A stretch of DNA of 64,000 nt from Parietaria judaica (taxonomy: Eukaryota; Streptophyta; Magnoliopsida; Rosales; Urticaceae): assembly GCA_954871525.1 (NCBI GenBank), contig OX940864.1, positions 22,562,001 through 22,626,000 on the forward strand, read 5' to 3'. A program made the translations under genes and the position numbers. Below are positions 1 through 11,462 of the stretch, in pieces. Each line of letters begins with the position of its first letter. The first letter of the stretch is position 1. The notes under the pieces are model-generated. The model saw only the letters and a program-made list of their open reading frames with translations. It ran no database searches and had not been told where the DNA came from.

Positions 1-781
1 CCAGGACATTTCTGTCGCACCGTCTGTAGAATTCCATGTCGAGCAGACGACCGCGTGAGGCATGCGCCTGTTCCTCGGAATGGTCGGCTGGATTCCCTGC
101 CGCGAGCAGAGGGGGAAGGTCCTCAAGTTTGACCTTGGTTCCCTCCACGAATCTGGGAAGCAAACCGTTGACCCTCGGGAATTTTATCCCGTGCTCGATG
201 GTGGACAAGTTGCTGACCACGTCATCCAAGGTGATTTGGTGGCAGCGTGGCAGGCATAGCTTCACGAGCGTCGGGTTGCCCCGCATGATCGTCTCCACCG
301 CGGTGTTGGTGATCCCGATGCACCCATCCAACGTCAAAGTCTCCATCTTCCCTTGAGATCTCCTTGCCAGCCTCAGGAGATTGTCGTCTTCCATCCGCTC
401 GCTCAACGGGTTGTAGATGCTGATGTTGCGCCACAGAAGGCTGTTTCCCCGAACTTCGTCGCGCAACGACGTGCATACCATCTCCACCGCGAGGAGCTCC
501 TCGGGCGTAAGATATGGCAGAACTAGTTCCAACGCAGGGTGTGGTTCGCCCGGGATCCTTGACTGCTCTTGGTCCCGCTGGCCCTCCGCGATGTCCTCGT
601 CCGTTGGACATGGCTCGCTTCTTTCCGGCCATTTCTCGTGCTTCCAGAAGTCCGTCATCTCGTAATCATCTTCTCCTCGTGCCTCAGTTGCGCCCTCTTT
701 GGGCCATCCCCAGTCTTCATCCACGATCATCTCTGACTCGTCTGTGTGACTCTGGCCAGCATCTCCTTCTCTGGGCGCCAT
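1..781 (-). CDS. F-box/LRR-type protein, SKIP14-like (3' part beyond window)
   Basis: Substrate-recruiting subunit of an SCF E3 ligase, by family. The frame is open from an ATG at 779-781 to the window edge (260 codons) with no intron. It begins MAPREGDAGQ and has an acidic, Trp-containing N-terminus. An F-box lies at about residues 81-125 (ALELVLPYLTPEELL, then SLLWRNI), followed by a leucine-rich-repeat-like stretch at 145-190 (METLTLDGCIGITNTAV, then LVKLCLPRCHQIT). The visible end, MEFYRRCDRNVL, resembles the start of the Cys-rich tail I remember from SKIP14-type proteins. The ATG was chosen because the frame closes upstream at a TAA near 909-912 with no earlier Met. A minus-oriented LTR with its primer site lies only about 500 bp upstream, so this could be a captured or retroelement-associated copy rather than the ancestral gene. 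The F-box call is firm; the SKIP14 name is moderate. Confidence 0.72.
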   Translation of the reverse strand, partial: MAPREGDAGQSHTDESEMIVDEDWGWPKEGATEARGEDDYEMTDFWKHEKWPERSEPCPTDEDIAEGQRDQEQSRIPGEPHPALELVLPYLTPEELLAVEMVCTSLRDEVRGNSLLWRNISIYNPLSERMEDDNLLRLARRSQGKMETLTLDGCIGITNTAVETIMRGNPTLVKLCLPRCHQITLDDVVSNLSTIEHGIKFPRVNGLLPRFVEGTKVKLEDLPPLLAAGNPADHSEEQAHASRGRLLDMEFYRRCDRNVL

Positions 782-1276
782 CTTCTCCTCGTGTGCTTTC
801 CCGGCCTGTATTTCAAAAAACACTAGCAAGCACTGGTTTCGGAGTGAGAAAGGATCTTTTGTTTTCTGGGTTGAGAGAACGATACTTATCTGGGAGTTAA
901 CCGAGTTGGTTTATATTTCCGCAGACTTGTTGCTTTTGATCTTCTCCAAACTTCCCATTTTATAAACGTTGGTTGTTTCGCGAGCGACCCTTCGCATTCT
1001 CTCTTTCGCTGTCGCTTCACGACGTTTCGGAAGTTGCTCCCCTTCGTCGATACGCGTGCCCTCCTTTTTCTGACCAACCGTCTATCAATCGGCTTCTCTT
1101 AAATGCAAGGAGTCCGTACGTCTCCCCTTCTTACGTCACTCATGTCCCTTGAGTTGCCTCTTTATACTCTGCTTGCTATTTTCGCGCGCTCAACCGTCGA
1201 GCGCGTCGCTGACGATGGCGTCGTTTGATAGCGTCATGTCCCTCCAAATTCCTGGCTGTGAGTTAGAAAGAAAACA
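782..1276. other. interval between F-box ORF and LTR primer site
   Basis: About 495 bases, more GC-rich than the flanking intergenic DNA. On the minus strand this would be either the 5' leader of the F-box gene or internal sequence of the LTR element. Two short minus-strand frames (1190-1372, 886-1077; the second very basic) have no recognisable family. No gag, protease or integrase motif was seen. Confidence 0.4.
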
Positions 1277-1297
1277 AAGCCCCACGGTGGGCGCCAA
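1277..1297 (-). promoter_or_regulatory. retroelement primer-binding site
   Basis: On the minus strand, TTTGGCGCCCACCGTGGGG follows two bases after the CA end of the LTR at 1300. This is the arrangement and wording typical of tRNA primer sites in plant Ty3/gypsy elements. It shows that the internal region of the element lies toward position 1, on the side of the F-box ORF. Confidence 0.65.
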
Positions 1298-1299
1298 AC

Positions 1300-2059
1300 T
1301 GTAGAGGGGGTTTTTCACCACCCTTTTCCAGTCACAAAGACAATCATCAAATAATAAATAAAATGACAACAAATGATGAGTATCTCTGTTTTATTATGAT
1401 TTCCGAAATGAGCTCGGTTTTCTTCCGTTAAATAGCTGGACAGATGAAGGATCATGAGCCTCAGATAATTCTATTACAAGATCTCTTTTTCTTGCTTTTG
1501 CTAAGTCTTTTTTCTCTCCCTTTTCTTCGAATCACCAACTGACCAACCTCTACAAAATGAGGCTTATCTTGCCTTTTATAGAGTTACAATACTTTCCCCT
1601 TCTATCCTTCCCGCCCTTTTTCTCTTTAATCATCATTTTCTGACGTGATTTGAGGGCAGCGGGGTTTATCCTCACTTTATGTCACCTCCGAGCATGCTCC
1701 CGTAATGGGTAGGTGCGACGCATTAAATGCGCGTCTCGTCAGCCGTCGCTGACGCTCTCATCGAGGGAGTAGGTCGGCTTCATTAAATGCACGTCTCTTC
1801 GGCTGTCATCGGGCTCTGCATAATCATCATGACGAAGTTCCTCGTCGAGTCGTGATGGGACGCTTCATCGCGACCCGCTTGCTCGCGTGGCTGCGTCCCC
1901 TCGCTGATGAACCTCCTCGGGGTATTCCTCCTCGGGGGTGTCCTTCCTCGGGGATAACTCCCTCTTCGCTGGTGAACTTCCTCGCCTCCCTCAAGTCGTT
2001 TATGGACAAAACGACACGAGTTGTGTTGAGGGTGGATTTGACCAAATCCGACCTTAACA
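1300..2059 (-). mobile_element. LTR of a Ty3/gypsy-type retrotransposon (minus orientation)
   Basis: On the minus strand it starts TGTTAAGGTCGG (2059) and ends TCTACA (1300), giving TG...CA ends, and is followed directly by a primer site. A TATA box lies inside. The U3 part holds GC-rich direct repeats of CCTCGGGG (about 1913-1960) and two CATTAAATGC..CGTCTC segments (about 1721 and 1782). Length is about 760 bp. The partner LTR would lie left of the window. The outer boundary at 2059 is inferred from the TGTT/ACA termini only; no target duplication can be checked. Confidence 0.6.
1572..1580 (-). promoter_or_regulatory. LTR TATA box
   Basis: Minus-strand TATAAAAGG inside the LTR, about 280 bp before its 3' end. 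It would start transcripts running toward the F-box ORF in sense. Confidence 0.5.
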
Positions 2060-3241
2060 GATGTTATTTAATAATTAAATAACATTGTCTTATTTAATAA
2101 ATTAAAATATGGATGATAATATTCGAAGAATAATATCATTGTCTTATTTTAATATTTCATAAATAATTATTAAAGGGCATTAAAATGTTTAATGATAATT
2201 CTTAGAAAATAAGTATCATTAATTATGAATATTCATCATAGATATAATTTGTTATAACCTATTTTCATAACCCTCAAACATAGTGTCTATGTTTACATCA
2301 TTATTAATATGTCTGTATAGGATAGATATAAATAATAAAGAGTAAATGTAAAAGTGTTAATTATTAGTCGGAAAAATTTCAACCGTACAATCTTGCCTAA
2401 GGAAGAGGGAATCAAAAGTGGGGCCGGTTCACCATCCACTTCTGGGTGACCGGTAAGGACCCCTCCCATCGACCTGGAGAGCGTATGTTTTGATCTATCA
2501 CTACCGACGAAATAATAAACACATTTTTTAGGGCTTATTTAAAATTACGTGTCGTAATATATAAAGCCAAAATATAAACTTTTAATGTGTCATTAATAGA
2601 CAGTTTATATAATAAGTTTTTATAACTTAGTAATTAAAAACGTTATTTCCTAAAACCAATGGCAAGTATAGAATAAAACAAAGGTCTCCATTATTACTGT
2701 CACAAGGTCTGCTAACCACACCGCCTCGAGTCACCCTAGTGTGTCCATTCCCTAAAGAAGGTGTGCTTGTGGGAGGTTTGACACCGTGATAGTTCCAAAA
2801 GAATAAGGGGACGGAGGAATCTTGGAAATGGACCGCGAGTCACCCTAGAGTGACCATTCCCTAAGGACGACGTTTCCAAGAGGATCCCGAGAACCGAAAA
2901 TAATGGGTTAAGCTTGCACGGAAGTTTGTGCTTCCTGACCGTCTATGGTGATAGTTAATAATCATAGAGGACTTTTGTAGTTCTTGTTATGAATATTAAT
3001 TAAGTTTATGACTAAAACTTAGTTTAACCAAACTACACGGTTGATACCGCGAGTCACCCTAGAGTGACCATGCCACAAAGGACGGCAACGACGTGTACAG
3101 TCGGTTAAATTATCACGAAATAGTTAAAGGGTTTATTTAACGTTTTTCCCAAGAACATGTTTGCATCATGTAACTATTTCAAATAAAATATTTTTTTCTA
3201 AACATTCTACCTATAATAAAGTTTAATAAGTTTCTTTTTCA
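2060..3241. other. region upstream of the copia polyprotein
   Basis: AT-rich DNA without a coding frame, where gag and a 5' LTR would be expected. I found no copy of the 3' LTR start (TGTTGGACATATG) and no tRNA-Met primer site. It does contain the GAGTCACCCTAGAGTGACC-type repeats listed separately and a small self-complementary patch near 2425-2460 (GGTTCACC...GGGTGACC). The copia element is therefore 5'-truncated or rearranged here. Confidence 0.5.
2725..3085 (+). repeat. three dispersed copies of a ~40-bp motif
   Basis: Copies lie at about 2725-2760, 2830-2872 and 3048-3085. Each reads roughly GCGAGTCACCCTAGAGTGAC followed by CATTCCCTAAGGACG. Within each copy, GTCACCCTAGAGTGAC is an imperfect palindrome (GTCAC/GTGAC), so each could form a small hairpin. 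Their role is unknown; they sit in the leader of the copia remnant. Confidence 0.7.
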
Positions 3242-6200
3242 ATGCCAGTTAAAATGTCCTTCGACAAACAAGAAATGGAAAAGTCTGCTCTGACGCTGAG
3301 GTCTCAAAATCAAAGCAATCTGGTAAAAGTCACAAAATCCCTAAGCAAGCTGGCCATGAGTGGATCTTCGGAAAAACTTGGAATGGCAGATCCATATGCT
3401 ATAAGCTCTCTAAACAAGAGGAAGAGAATTGATGGAAATCAGGAAGAATTCTTCCAGATTGGGAGTACAAGTAATGTTGATCGTTCAACATTAGAATCAT
3501 GTTTCGTGGACAACTCATCCTTCAACTGGATCCTGGATTCAGGAGCAAACGATCATGCATGCAATTCTCTTCAGTCTCTTGACAAATTGGAAGAGATAAA
3601 TGAAGGACCAACTTTAAAAGTAGGAAACGGGGAATTCCTACAAGCAAAAGCAGTAGGAAATTTGCGACTGACATTTGGAAATAAGTATTTATTTGTTGAT
3701 AATGTGTACTATTATCCAAATGTCTGCAGAAATATACTTTCTGCTTATCTGTTGTACAAACAAGGATATACACTAAACTTTCGTGGATCCCATTGGGTCA
3801 TCACAAAGGATGGAGTATATATTTGTACTGCTAAAGCAGAAAATGGATTATACATCCTAAGACCAGATTATGGTAGCTGCATGAATACTGAGATGTTTAA
3901 ATTGGCAATGCCAAAGTCAGTCAAGAAACCCAAGATTGACAATGATGTTCAAACGTACCTGTGGCATTTAAGATTGGGTCATATTAATCTAGACAGGATA
4001 AACAGGCTGGTAAAGGATGGACCCCTTAAAGAACTAACAATCGGTTCTTTGCCTGTTTGCGAATCCTGTATAGAGGCTAAAATGACTAAAAGACCTTTTT
4101 CGGTAAAAGGTCAAAGAGCCACTAAACCATTAGAACTCGTCCATTCTGATGTATGTGGTCCCATGAACATACAAGGAAGGGGAGGAATTGAATATTTTGT
4201 CACTTTCATTGACGATTATTCAAGATATGGTTACGTTTATCTCATGGCTAAGAAATCTGAAACCTTGGGTAAGTTCAGAGAATTTCTGGCAGAGGCTGAG
4301 AATCAACTAGGACTATCATTGAAGTCTCTTCGATCTGATCGAGGAGGAGAATACCTAGATCACGAGTTTTGCGACCTCTTGATCGAGAAAGGTATAACAT
4401 CTCAACTAACTGCTCCTGGCACACCAGAACAAAATGGTGTTGCAGAAAGGAGAAATAGGACCCTACTGGAAATGGTAAGGTCAATGTTAAGTTATTCATC
4501 GCTACCCAATTCTTTCTGGGGATATGCTTTGTTGACGGCTACGAACATTCTAAATATTGTGCCGTCAAAGTCTGTTTCTAAAACGCCCGTCGAATTATGG
4601 AATGGCAGAATACCAAATCTGCGACATTACAGAATTTGAGGATGTCCTGCACATGTGCGGACTGGAAACAAGAATAAATTGGAATCACGAACGGAAGTTT
4701 GTCTGTTTGTAGGATATTCCAAAGAGACTAAGGGAGGTTTGTTTTATAGTCCAGAAAGTAAGAAAGTATTTGTCTCTACAAATGCTACTTTTCTAGAGCA
4801 AGATTATATGACAAACTTCAAATCTCGAAGTAAAGTTGTACTCGAGGAGCTGTCAGGTGACAAGGTCACAATATCTCCAACAGTGCCTGTTGTCGAAGAT
4901 ATAGCAGAAACCACGGTCCCAAATCAGAACCAAGGGGTACTCAGACGTAGTGGGAGGTTCAAAAGACCTGTTGAACGCTACGAGCACACCTAGTTGGAAT
5001 TTCACCTAGCTGTCACAGACACTAGTGTTGAAGATCCCATAGGCTACAAGCAAGCTATGGTTGATCCTGATAAGGGAGAATGGCAGGAAGCCATGAACCA
5101 AGAAATAGAATCAATGGATTCTAATGAAGTCTGGGAGCTTGTAGACTTACCGGATGGCTTCAAAACCATTGGCTGTAAGTGGGTATACAAGCGAAAGAGA
5201 GGTGTGGACGGGAAGGTTGAAACCTTCAAGGCTAGACTAGTGGCAAAGGGTTTTACCCAGAGGGAAGGTATTGATTTCGATGAGACCTTCGCTCCAGTCG
5301 CTAAGTACAAGTCCATCCGGATTCTCATGGCCATAGCCTGTAGTCTCAATTACGAGATTTGGCAGATGGACGTCAAAACCGCCTTCCTGAACGGGTACAT
5401 TGACGAAAACATCTATATGGACCAACCAGAAGGGTTCGTGCAACAGGGTCAAGAAGGGAAGGTTTGCAGATTACTCAAATCCATCTATGGATTGAAGCAA
5501 GCTTCCAGATCCTGGAATCTAAGGTTCGATGAAACCATCAAAACCTATGGATTCATTCAAAACGTCACTGAGGCCTGCATCTATAAACTCAATGACGAAA
5601 CCGTGGAAATTTTTCTTGTTCTGTACGTCGACGATATTCTTCTCATTGGAAACAGTGTGAAGAAATTATCGGACGTAAAGGCGTGGCTATCTACGCAGTT
5701 CCAAATGAAGGACATGGGTGAAGCCAGTTATGTTCTTGGGATCCGTATTTTCAGGGATCCCAACAACAGGCTTCTGGCCTTATCTCAAGCAGCTTACATT
5801 GATAAGGTGCTTGAACGTTTTGCAATGGCAAACTCCAAGGGAGGTAATTTACCGACCAGACATGGAGTGTTCCTCAGCAGGAAACAATGCCCAACTTCTC
5901 CGGAAGAGCAAGATGAGATGAGGCGAATACCCTATGCTTCAGCAGTGGGAAGTTAGATGTATGCTATGCAGTGTACTAGGCCAGACATCTGTTACGCTGT
6001 GGGAATTGTTAGCAGATACCAATCCAACCCTGGTATGGCTCACTGGACAGCAGTGAAGAACATTCTCAAGTATCTTCGGAGAACGAGAGACTATATGTTA
6101 GTGTTTTCAGGATCAGAACTGAATCCACTAGGATACACTGATTCAGACTTTATGTCTGATAAAGACGCGAGAAAATCGACGTCAGGAGCAGTGTACACCC

Positions 6201-6610
6201 TTGCTGGTGGAGCGATATTCTGGAGAAGCGTAAAGCAATCCTGTATCGCAGATTCCACAATGGAAGCTGAATACGTGGCAGCTTGTGAGGCAGCCAAAGA
6301 ATCAGTTTGGCTCAAGAATTTCTACATAGAGCTGGGAGTTGTTCCAGATGTGGATGGGCCCCAAACACTATACTGTGACAACAGTGGTGCGGTGGCAAAT
6401 TCTAAAGAGCCCAGAGACCATAACAAGGCGAAACATATAGAACGCAAATACCATCTCATAAGAGAAATAGTGCGTCGTGGCGACGTGAGGGTTGTGAAAA
6501 TAGCTTCGGAAGACAATCTGGCTGATCCATTCACCAAGACGTTGCCAGAGAAAATATTCAGGAGGCATCTGGAAAGTATGGGTCTGAAAGACATGGGTCA
6601 TCTTCTTTAA
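3242..6610 (+). pseudogene. decayed Ty1/copia retrotransposon polyprotein (PR-INT-RT-RH)
   Basis: One continuous frame encodes, in order: aspartic protease (WILDSGANDHAC, about 3525-3565), GAG-pre-integrase/zinc-binding segment (LWHLRLGH...CESC, 3957-4075), the integrase core (HSDVCGPM, SDRGGEY, EQNGVAERRN with the D,D,E residues), reverse transcriptase (VAKGFTQREGIDFDETFAPV; YVDDILLIG near 5620) and RNase H (DSDFMSDKDARKSTSG, MEAEYVAACEA, AKHIERKYH). Protease-before-integrase-before-RT order marks Ty1/copia. Three stops interrupt it without any frameshift: TGA 4637-4639, TAG 4991-4993 and TAG 5954-5956. The gag and CCHC knuckle are not recognisable upstream. The RT/RH wording suggests the Tork/TAR group, a weak call. 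A polypurine tract and 3' LTR follow directly. Confidence 0.93.
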
Positions 6611-6611
6611 G

Positions 6612-6625
6612 TACAAGTGGGAGAT
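6612..6625 (+). other. polypurine tract of the copia element
   Basis: ACAAGTGGGAGAT sits between the RNase H stop codon and the TGTTGG start of the LTR, the standard position of the plus-strand primer in Ty1/copia elements. Confidence 0.75.
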
Positions 6626-8144
6626 TGTTGGACATATGTGTCCTTAAACAAGATATTTTATCCATTTGTAAAATATTATGACAAGTCGTTGAATAAAGAT
6701 GATACTTATTATGATAATCTTATTATAGTTTCTGGTAGAGTAAAATAGAATGTTTGATCATTAGTTCATAAAGGATGCAATTATGAATTATTATCACAAC
6801 AGAGTCAATGTGAGGAAGAATTAATAATCATAATAAATGAACTTAAAATGTCCGTGACCTGATCAGCTGGGTGGGAGCCCATTAATCGTATAAGGTCATT
6901 AATGTGACTAAGTGACAATCCTATTCTGGATTTTGTGTGTGTCACACTCACTAGAAGTGCATTAAGTATGAAGTGTCTTCATACTGGACTGGACCTGACT
7001 TAAACTCCGGAAGTTATCATATTAGACCGTCACTGATAACTTGGAGTTGAGTCACTAGTAGATGATCAAATGGATATTCGATCTAAGTCCTGAGTGATCT
7101 TGAGTCCAAGCTGCTGGCTTGATTGTTCTTTGATTTAACCGTTAAAGAACACGAAATATTACCGCTGTTCCCAACACTATTATTTTGGGAACATGATAGT
7201 CAGCAGTAAGGGTAGCTTGGTCGTAGACATGGGCATCACACAGCTCTCTTCAGAGTGATGATGATTCCCTTGATTGTCGGTGGTGAGAAGTGAGAGGTAC
7301 CCGTGCGCAACTTATGAATCGAAACCATAAGTGGGTTGCTCATAATATTACTGACTGAGTCAAGGATGAAAATGCAATGAGGGGCATAACGGTAGAAACC
7401 GCCTGCTCGTGTGTGGATCATCAAGTGAAAGATCAATAACCCGAATTTGATTGTATCAATGGACACCCTGCTGATATAAAGGGAATAATATATACTATAT
7501 CACTAAAGAGTGCAGCCTCGGGTCTATACTGGAATCACTTCGAGGTTTGACGAACAACTAGCAGTTCGTTGGAGCTTAAGTGATACGGGTCCATGGTCCC
7601 CAGGATAGCTCCGTAACGGATGAAACGTACGTGATTAAAATACATTCTGGATAATGTTTAATCATTTGGCTTGACTTATAAAACTGAAAGGTCTGTGGCA
7701 GACGTCAGATAGTTTTATCGTTAGCGTGGCAAAAGTACCATATTTTGGTACACGAAATTAACTGATAAAAGAAAGTTAGAATTTAGATTTTCTATCAGCA
7801 CCATGTTGTTGGAAATTAAATTCTAAGCAACTTTGCTTTTTGAACCAAGTCATTTCGACTTACGATTAGTGATTTATGGATTTTCTAAGTTTATGATCGG
7901 TTCGATAAACTTTGAAATTAAATCACATGTCACGAATTTAAATGATGGTGTGGCACCATGACATTTTAATGTGTGATATTGAGATCAGGAAATATTAATA
8001 TAATTTAATTATTAATATGTTATTAATAATTAATTAATAATTAATAGATTTATATTAATAAATAAAAATATATATTTATATATATATTTATATGTGTAAA
8101 TTCGAATTAGGGTTTCATAGTATGAAACCCTAGCCAATTCGAAT

Positions 8145-8720
8145 AACATGATTTGGTCTTTCCATATTTGCGGCATAAGTACCAAATGTTTTGGTATTTT
8201 AGCAAATCCCTAAAATCAATATTATCCATTGGATCGGTTATGATTTAATATCAACCGTTGGATTAGGATATTGATAAATTCGAATTTGATAACTTGGTGA
8301 CCAAGTTTAAATTTTCGAATTTGGTTAATTAATTATATCCGTTAGATCGGTCTAAGATTTAATCTTTACCGTCGGATTGAAAATTAATTAATTATATATA
8401 TTTATATAATTTTCGAATTATAATTTAAGGATAAAATCGAAATTGTTTTCTTTAAATCTTTTTATATTTGATTTTATCCTAAATTAATTTGGTCCATTAG
8501 ATCGGTTTAAAGATTTATCTCAACCGTTGGATCTAGATGATAATAAATTCGAATTTTATTATAAATATATAGGATAATTCGAATTTTATAAAGATAAGAA
8601 GATAAGATTGGATTTTTGATTTTATCCTAATCTTTCTTATTTAATTAAATCCCTAATTAATTATGTCCATTGGATTTAGATGAGATTAAATCTGGTCCAT
8701 TGGATTAAGATAATTAATTA
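8145..8720 (+). repeat. imperfect direct repeats in LTR U3
   Basis: Four to five spaced copies of a motif like TCCRTTRGATCGGTTTAAGA followed by TTTAATCTCAACCGTTGGAT occur near 8225, 8336, 8490, 8663 and 8693, separated by AT-rich spacers containing AATTCGAATTT. They lie just upstream of the LTR TATA box, a place where LTR enhancer repeats are often found; an enhancer role is inference. Confidence 0.6.
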
Positions 8721-8784
8721 TATTTAATATATAGAATTCGAATTTTAGGGAGGGAATTTCTCCAATTCGGTTACGGTTTGAGCC

Positions 8785-8792
8785 TATAAATA
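8785..8792 (+). promoter_or_regulatory. LTR TATA box
   Basis: TATAAATA in the context GCCTATAAATAGGAGG, about 570 bp before the LTR end. CT-rich and ACA-rich DNA follows, where a start site would be expected. A matching ACTATAAATACAAGG occurs at about 10872 in the second LTR copy. Confidence 0.6.
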
Positions 8793-9359
8793 GGAGGCTC
8801 ATTCTACACATTTTTCACACCTTTCCCCAGAGAAAAATTCGAACTCTCCCTCTTCCTCAGGGTCTGCGAATTTTCTCTCTGATCTCTCTTTTCTGGTTCG
8901 GCTTAGGAGACTATTTCTCCGGAAGCTTAAAAAGAACCATCAGTTAAAATTTTGCGACGGAGTCCTGCCGGCGAAGCCCACGCTTCGGTACGAGGATTCC
9001 AGGAGAATATCCCGGAAGATCACGGGAGTTTCCCTCAGCACCGGCGGAGCCCTGCCCGATTCAGAACGCGCAGCCGGAAGTCATCAATAGAGGTACGGCC
9101 TTATGCATTGGGTTAATAAATGCAACCATTTAATGCTTTCTATTTATTTCCTATTATGACTAGGTTATTAATAATGATATATGAATATTAAATTACATAA
9201 TATTTATCAGATCTTGTCAAATGGTTATTATCCGATATCCGGACCGTTGGACGGATAACAAGTTATTCCGCTTTAAAATTAATTTTTAAATGTTACCCGA
9301 ACGGTTTGGAGGCTCAATTCGTGATAATATTCAAGGAATCCGAGACGTGATTCCCAACA

Positions 9360-11462
9360 CAGATATGGATATCACATAGCTTTTTACTAAGTCAAGATGA
9401 TTCCTGGAATTGTCGGTCGTGAAAAGTAGTACGGGACTCATGCGCAGCTTACGTCTCAAAATCGTAAGTGAGTCGTCTACAATACAACCGATGGAATTCA
9501 GGAAGAAAAGCACTAAGGGGCTAAACGGTAAAACGCCTGCTCAAGTGTGAATCATCAAGTGAAAGACTAATCACTGGAATTTGATTATATCCCTGGACAC
9601 CTTAAGATATAAGGAATATATTATTCGCATCACTAAAGAGTACAGCTTCGGATTTTAGTGGAGTAACACTGGAGTTAACGGATTAATCCGTTGGAGCTTA
9701 AGTGGTGTGGGTCCATGGTCCCCAGGATAGCTCTATAAAGAACCAATCGTACAATTAGAATATTTGTTATTCTAATTTATGCTAAAACAATTGAAACTGA
9801 AGCTTGTGTCAAGTTTTGGAAAGTTTCAAAAAGTTGCGGCAAAAGTACCTAAAGTTTTGCTCGAAAAATAGCTGATCAGAAAAAGTCAAAGCTGGAATAA
9901 ATTGTCAACATCAATGTTGTAGTAAATTTAATTTTAAGAGTTTTTTCTTCTATGATTTTATGTGTAAAAGCTACGGAGAAAAATATATGAATTATATATC
10001 ATAACAAGAGGTTATGTTAATTCATGAGAATTACTTAAAGATAAAATTAATGGGTTAGGTCCATCGAGTTTAATCTTAGCTAATTGATAGAGAGGAAATT
10101 CGACCAATCCTTGGTGGATAGGCCCACTAGGTATTTTCCTTATCATATTTTAATAAAAGATTAATTATGTTAATTATCATGATAAACATATAAGGCAAGA
10201 TTTTGAATCATGGAAATTACCAAGCTTGGTTACCAAGCAAGAGTTGGCGATTTCAAGCATGAATGAAATCGAGTTTTATATGTTATGATAATTCAAGATA
10301 CTAATTAATCATATTCAAATATGGTATTAATCTAAATTAAATAAATAAGAATTATATCATGAATATTAATTATGCATGAATCATAAGAACTTGATTTGCC
10401 AGTTTTAAATAAAGATTCATATTGCATGAGAATTAATATTGATTGATTCATAACATTATTTAATTGATAGATTATTTACAAATAAGGAAAAGATTGATAA
10501 ATCATGTGTCACCTAATTTGATGTAATTGGAATTAATTTTTTATTAAGAATAATATTAGAAATCGCATAAACCTATTCATGGAATAGGATTGGATTTCTT
10601 GGTATTTATTTTAATTAAAGAAAATGTATTCCCTTGATTAAAAATATGATGAAATCGAATTTTGCCTAATATGGGTAGCATTTGATTTTCATGATACATA
10701 TTTAAATCATATGAAATTAAATCTTAGGTATTTTAATCATCATAATTTCGAGCTCCTATCTAAATGGGAAGGTTGGAATTGGTTCTTGATTTATTGATTG
10801 ATTTGTAATTGACACTAATTAATGTTGATTGATTTATCTAAAATTGGAAGTTATGTGTGCATGCTTTTTACTATAAATACAAGGCTTAAGCATCACATTC
10901 CAAGACCACTCTCATATGCAAAACTCGAGTTCTCTCTCTAAGAAGTTCTCGAAATTCTCTCTCTCTAGAAATCGGCTAGGCTAGAAGCAACGAAGTTCCG
11001 TCAAACGAAGCCCACGCTTTGTGTACGAGGAAGTTCTAGAGAATATCCCGGAAGGCTTTGGGAGTTTCCTTGTCGCTTTAGAAATCGTGCGGAAGCTCTG
11101 CTCAACCTCCCTAGGCGCATTCTCAAAGGCCGGCGGAAGCTCTGCCCAAAATTCAGAAAGCGCAGTGGAAGTCATCGTGAGAAATAGGTACGGCCTTATG
11201 CATTGGGTAAATAAATGCAAAACCATTTTATTGCTTTATTTATTTCCTTGACTAGAAATAATAATTACGTGTTTGAATAAACAACTAATTACTTAACCGA
11301 TCGAATCTCCGTTATCTTGGTGCTCGGTTTTAGAAAAAGGAAGTAACTTTGGAAAGTGTAAAATGGGCATTTCCGTGTAAAACAAATTTTTAAAGGTTAC
11401 CCCGATGGATCGAGGGCTCATCCCGAGATATGACGGAGGGGACATTAATATTTTTCCCAGCA
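9360..11462 (+). mobile_element. second, 5'-truncated copy of the copia-type LTR
   Basis: Matches the 3' LTR in order. ATGGGTCCATGGTCCCC-like blocks occur at about 7588 and 9709. The leader blocks GAAGCCCACGCTT...TACGAGGA occur at about 8974 and 11008. GGTACGGCCTTATGCATTGG occurs at about 9091 and 11187. It starts at sequence corresponding to 7228, so the first about 600 bp of U3 is missing, and it ends near TTTCCCAGCACA. The copy is clearly diverged (roughly 70 percent by eye). LTR next to LTR suggests nested insertion or recombination between related elements. Confidence 0.7.

Larger units (their letters stand above)
6626..9359 (+). mobile_element. 3' LTR of the copia element (long, ~2.7 kb)
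   Basis: Starts TGTTGGACATATG right after the polypurine tract and is taken to end ...GATTCCCAACA at 9359 (TGTTGG/CCAACA inverted ends). It holds a TATA box, a GC-richer transcribed leader (about 8810-9120) and AT-rich U3 with direct repeats. Its 7228-9359 part is matched by a second copy at 9360-11462. An earlier CCCAACA at 7170-7176 is an alternative end, but the homology with the second copy argues for the long version. Confidence 0.65.

Noticed and set aside
7170..7176. CCCAACA as the end of a short copia LTR (6626-7176)
   Set aside because: The second LTR copy matches sequence from 7228 to 9359 including a TATA box and leader, so the LTR is better taken as ending at the CCCAACA at 9359.
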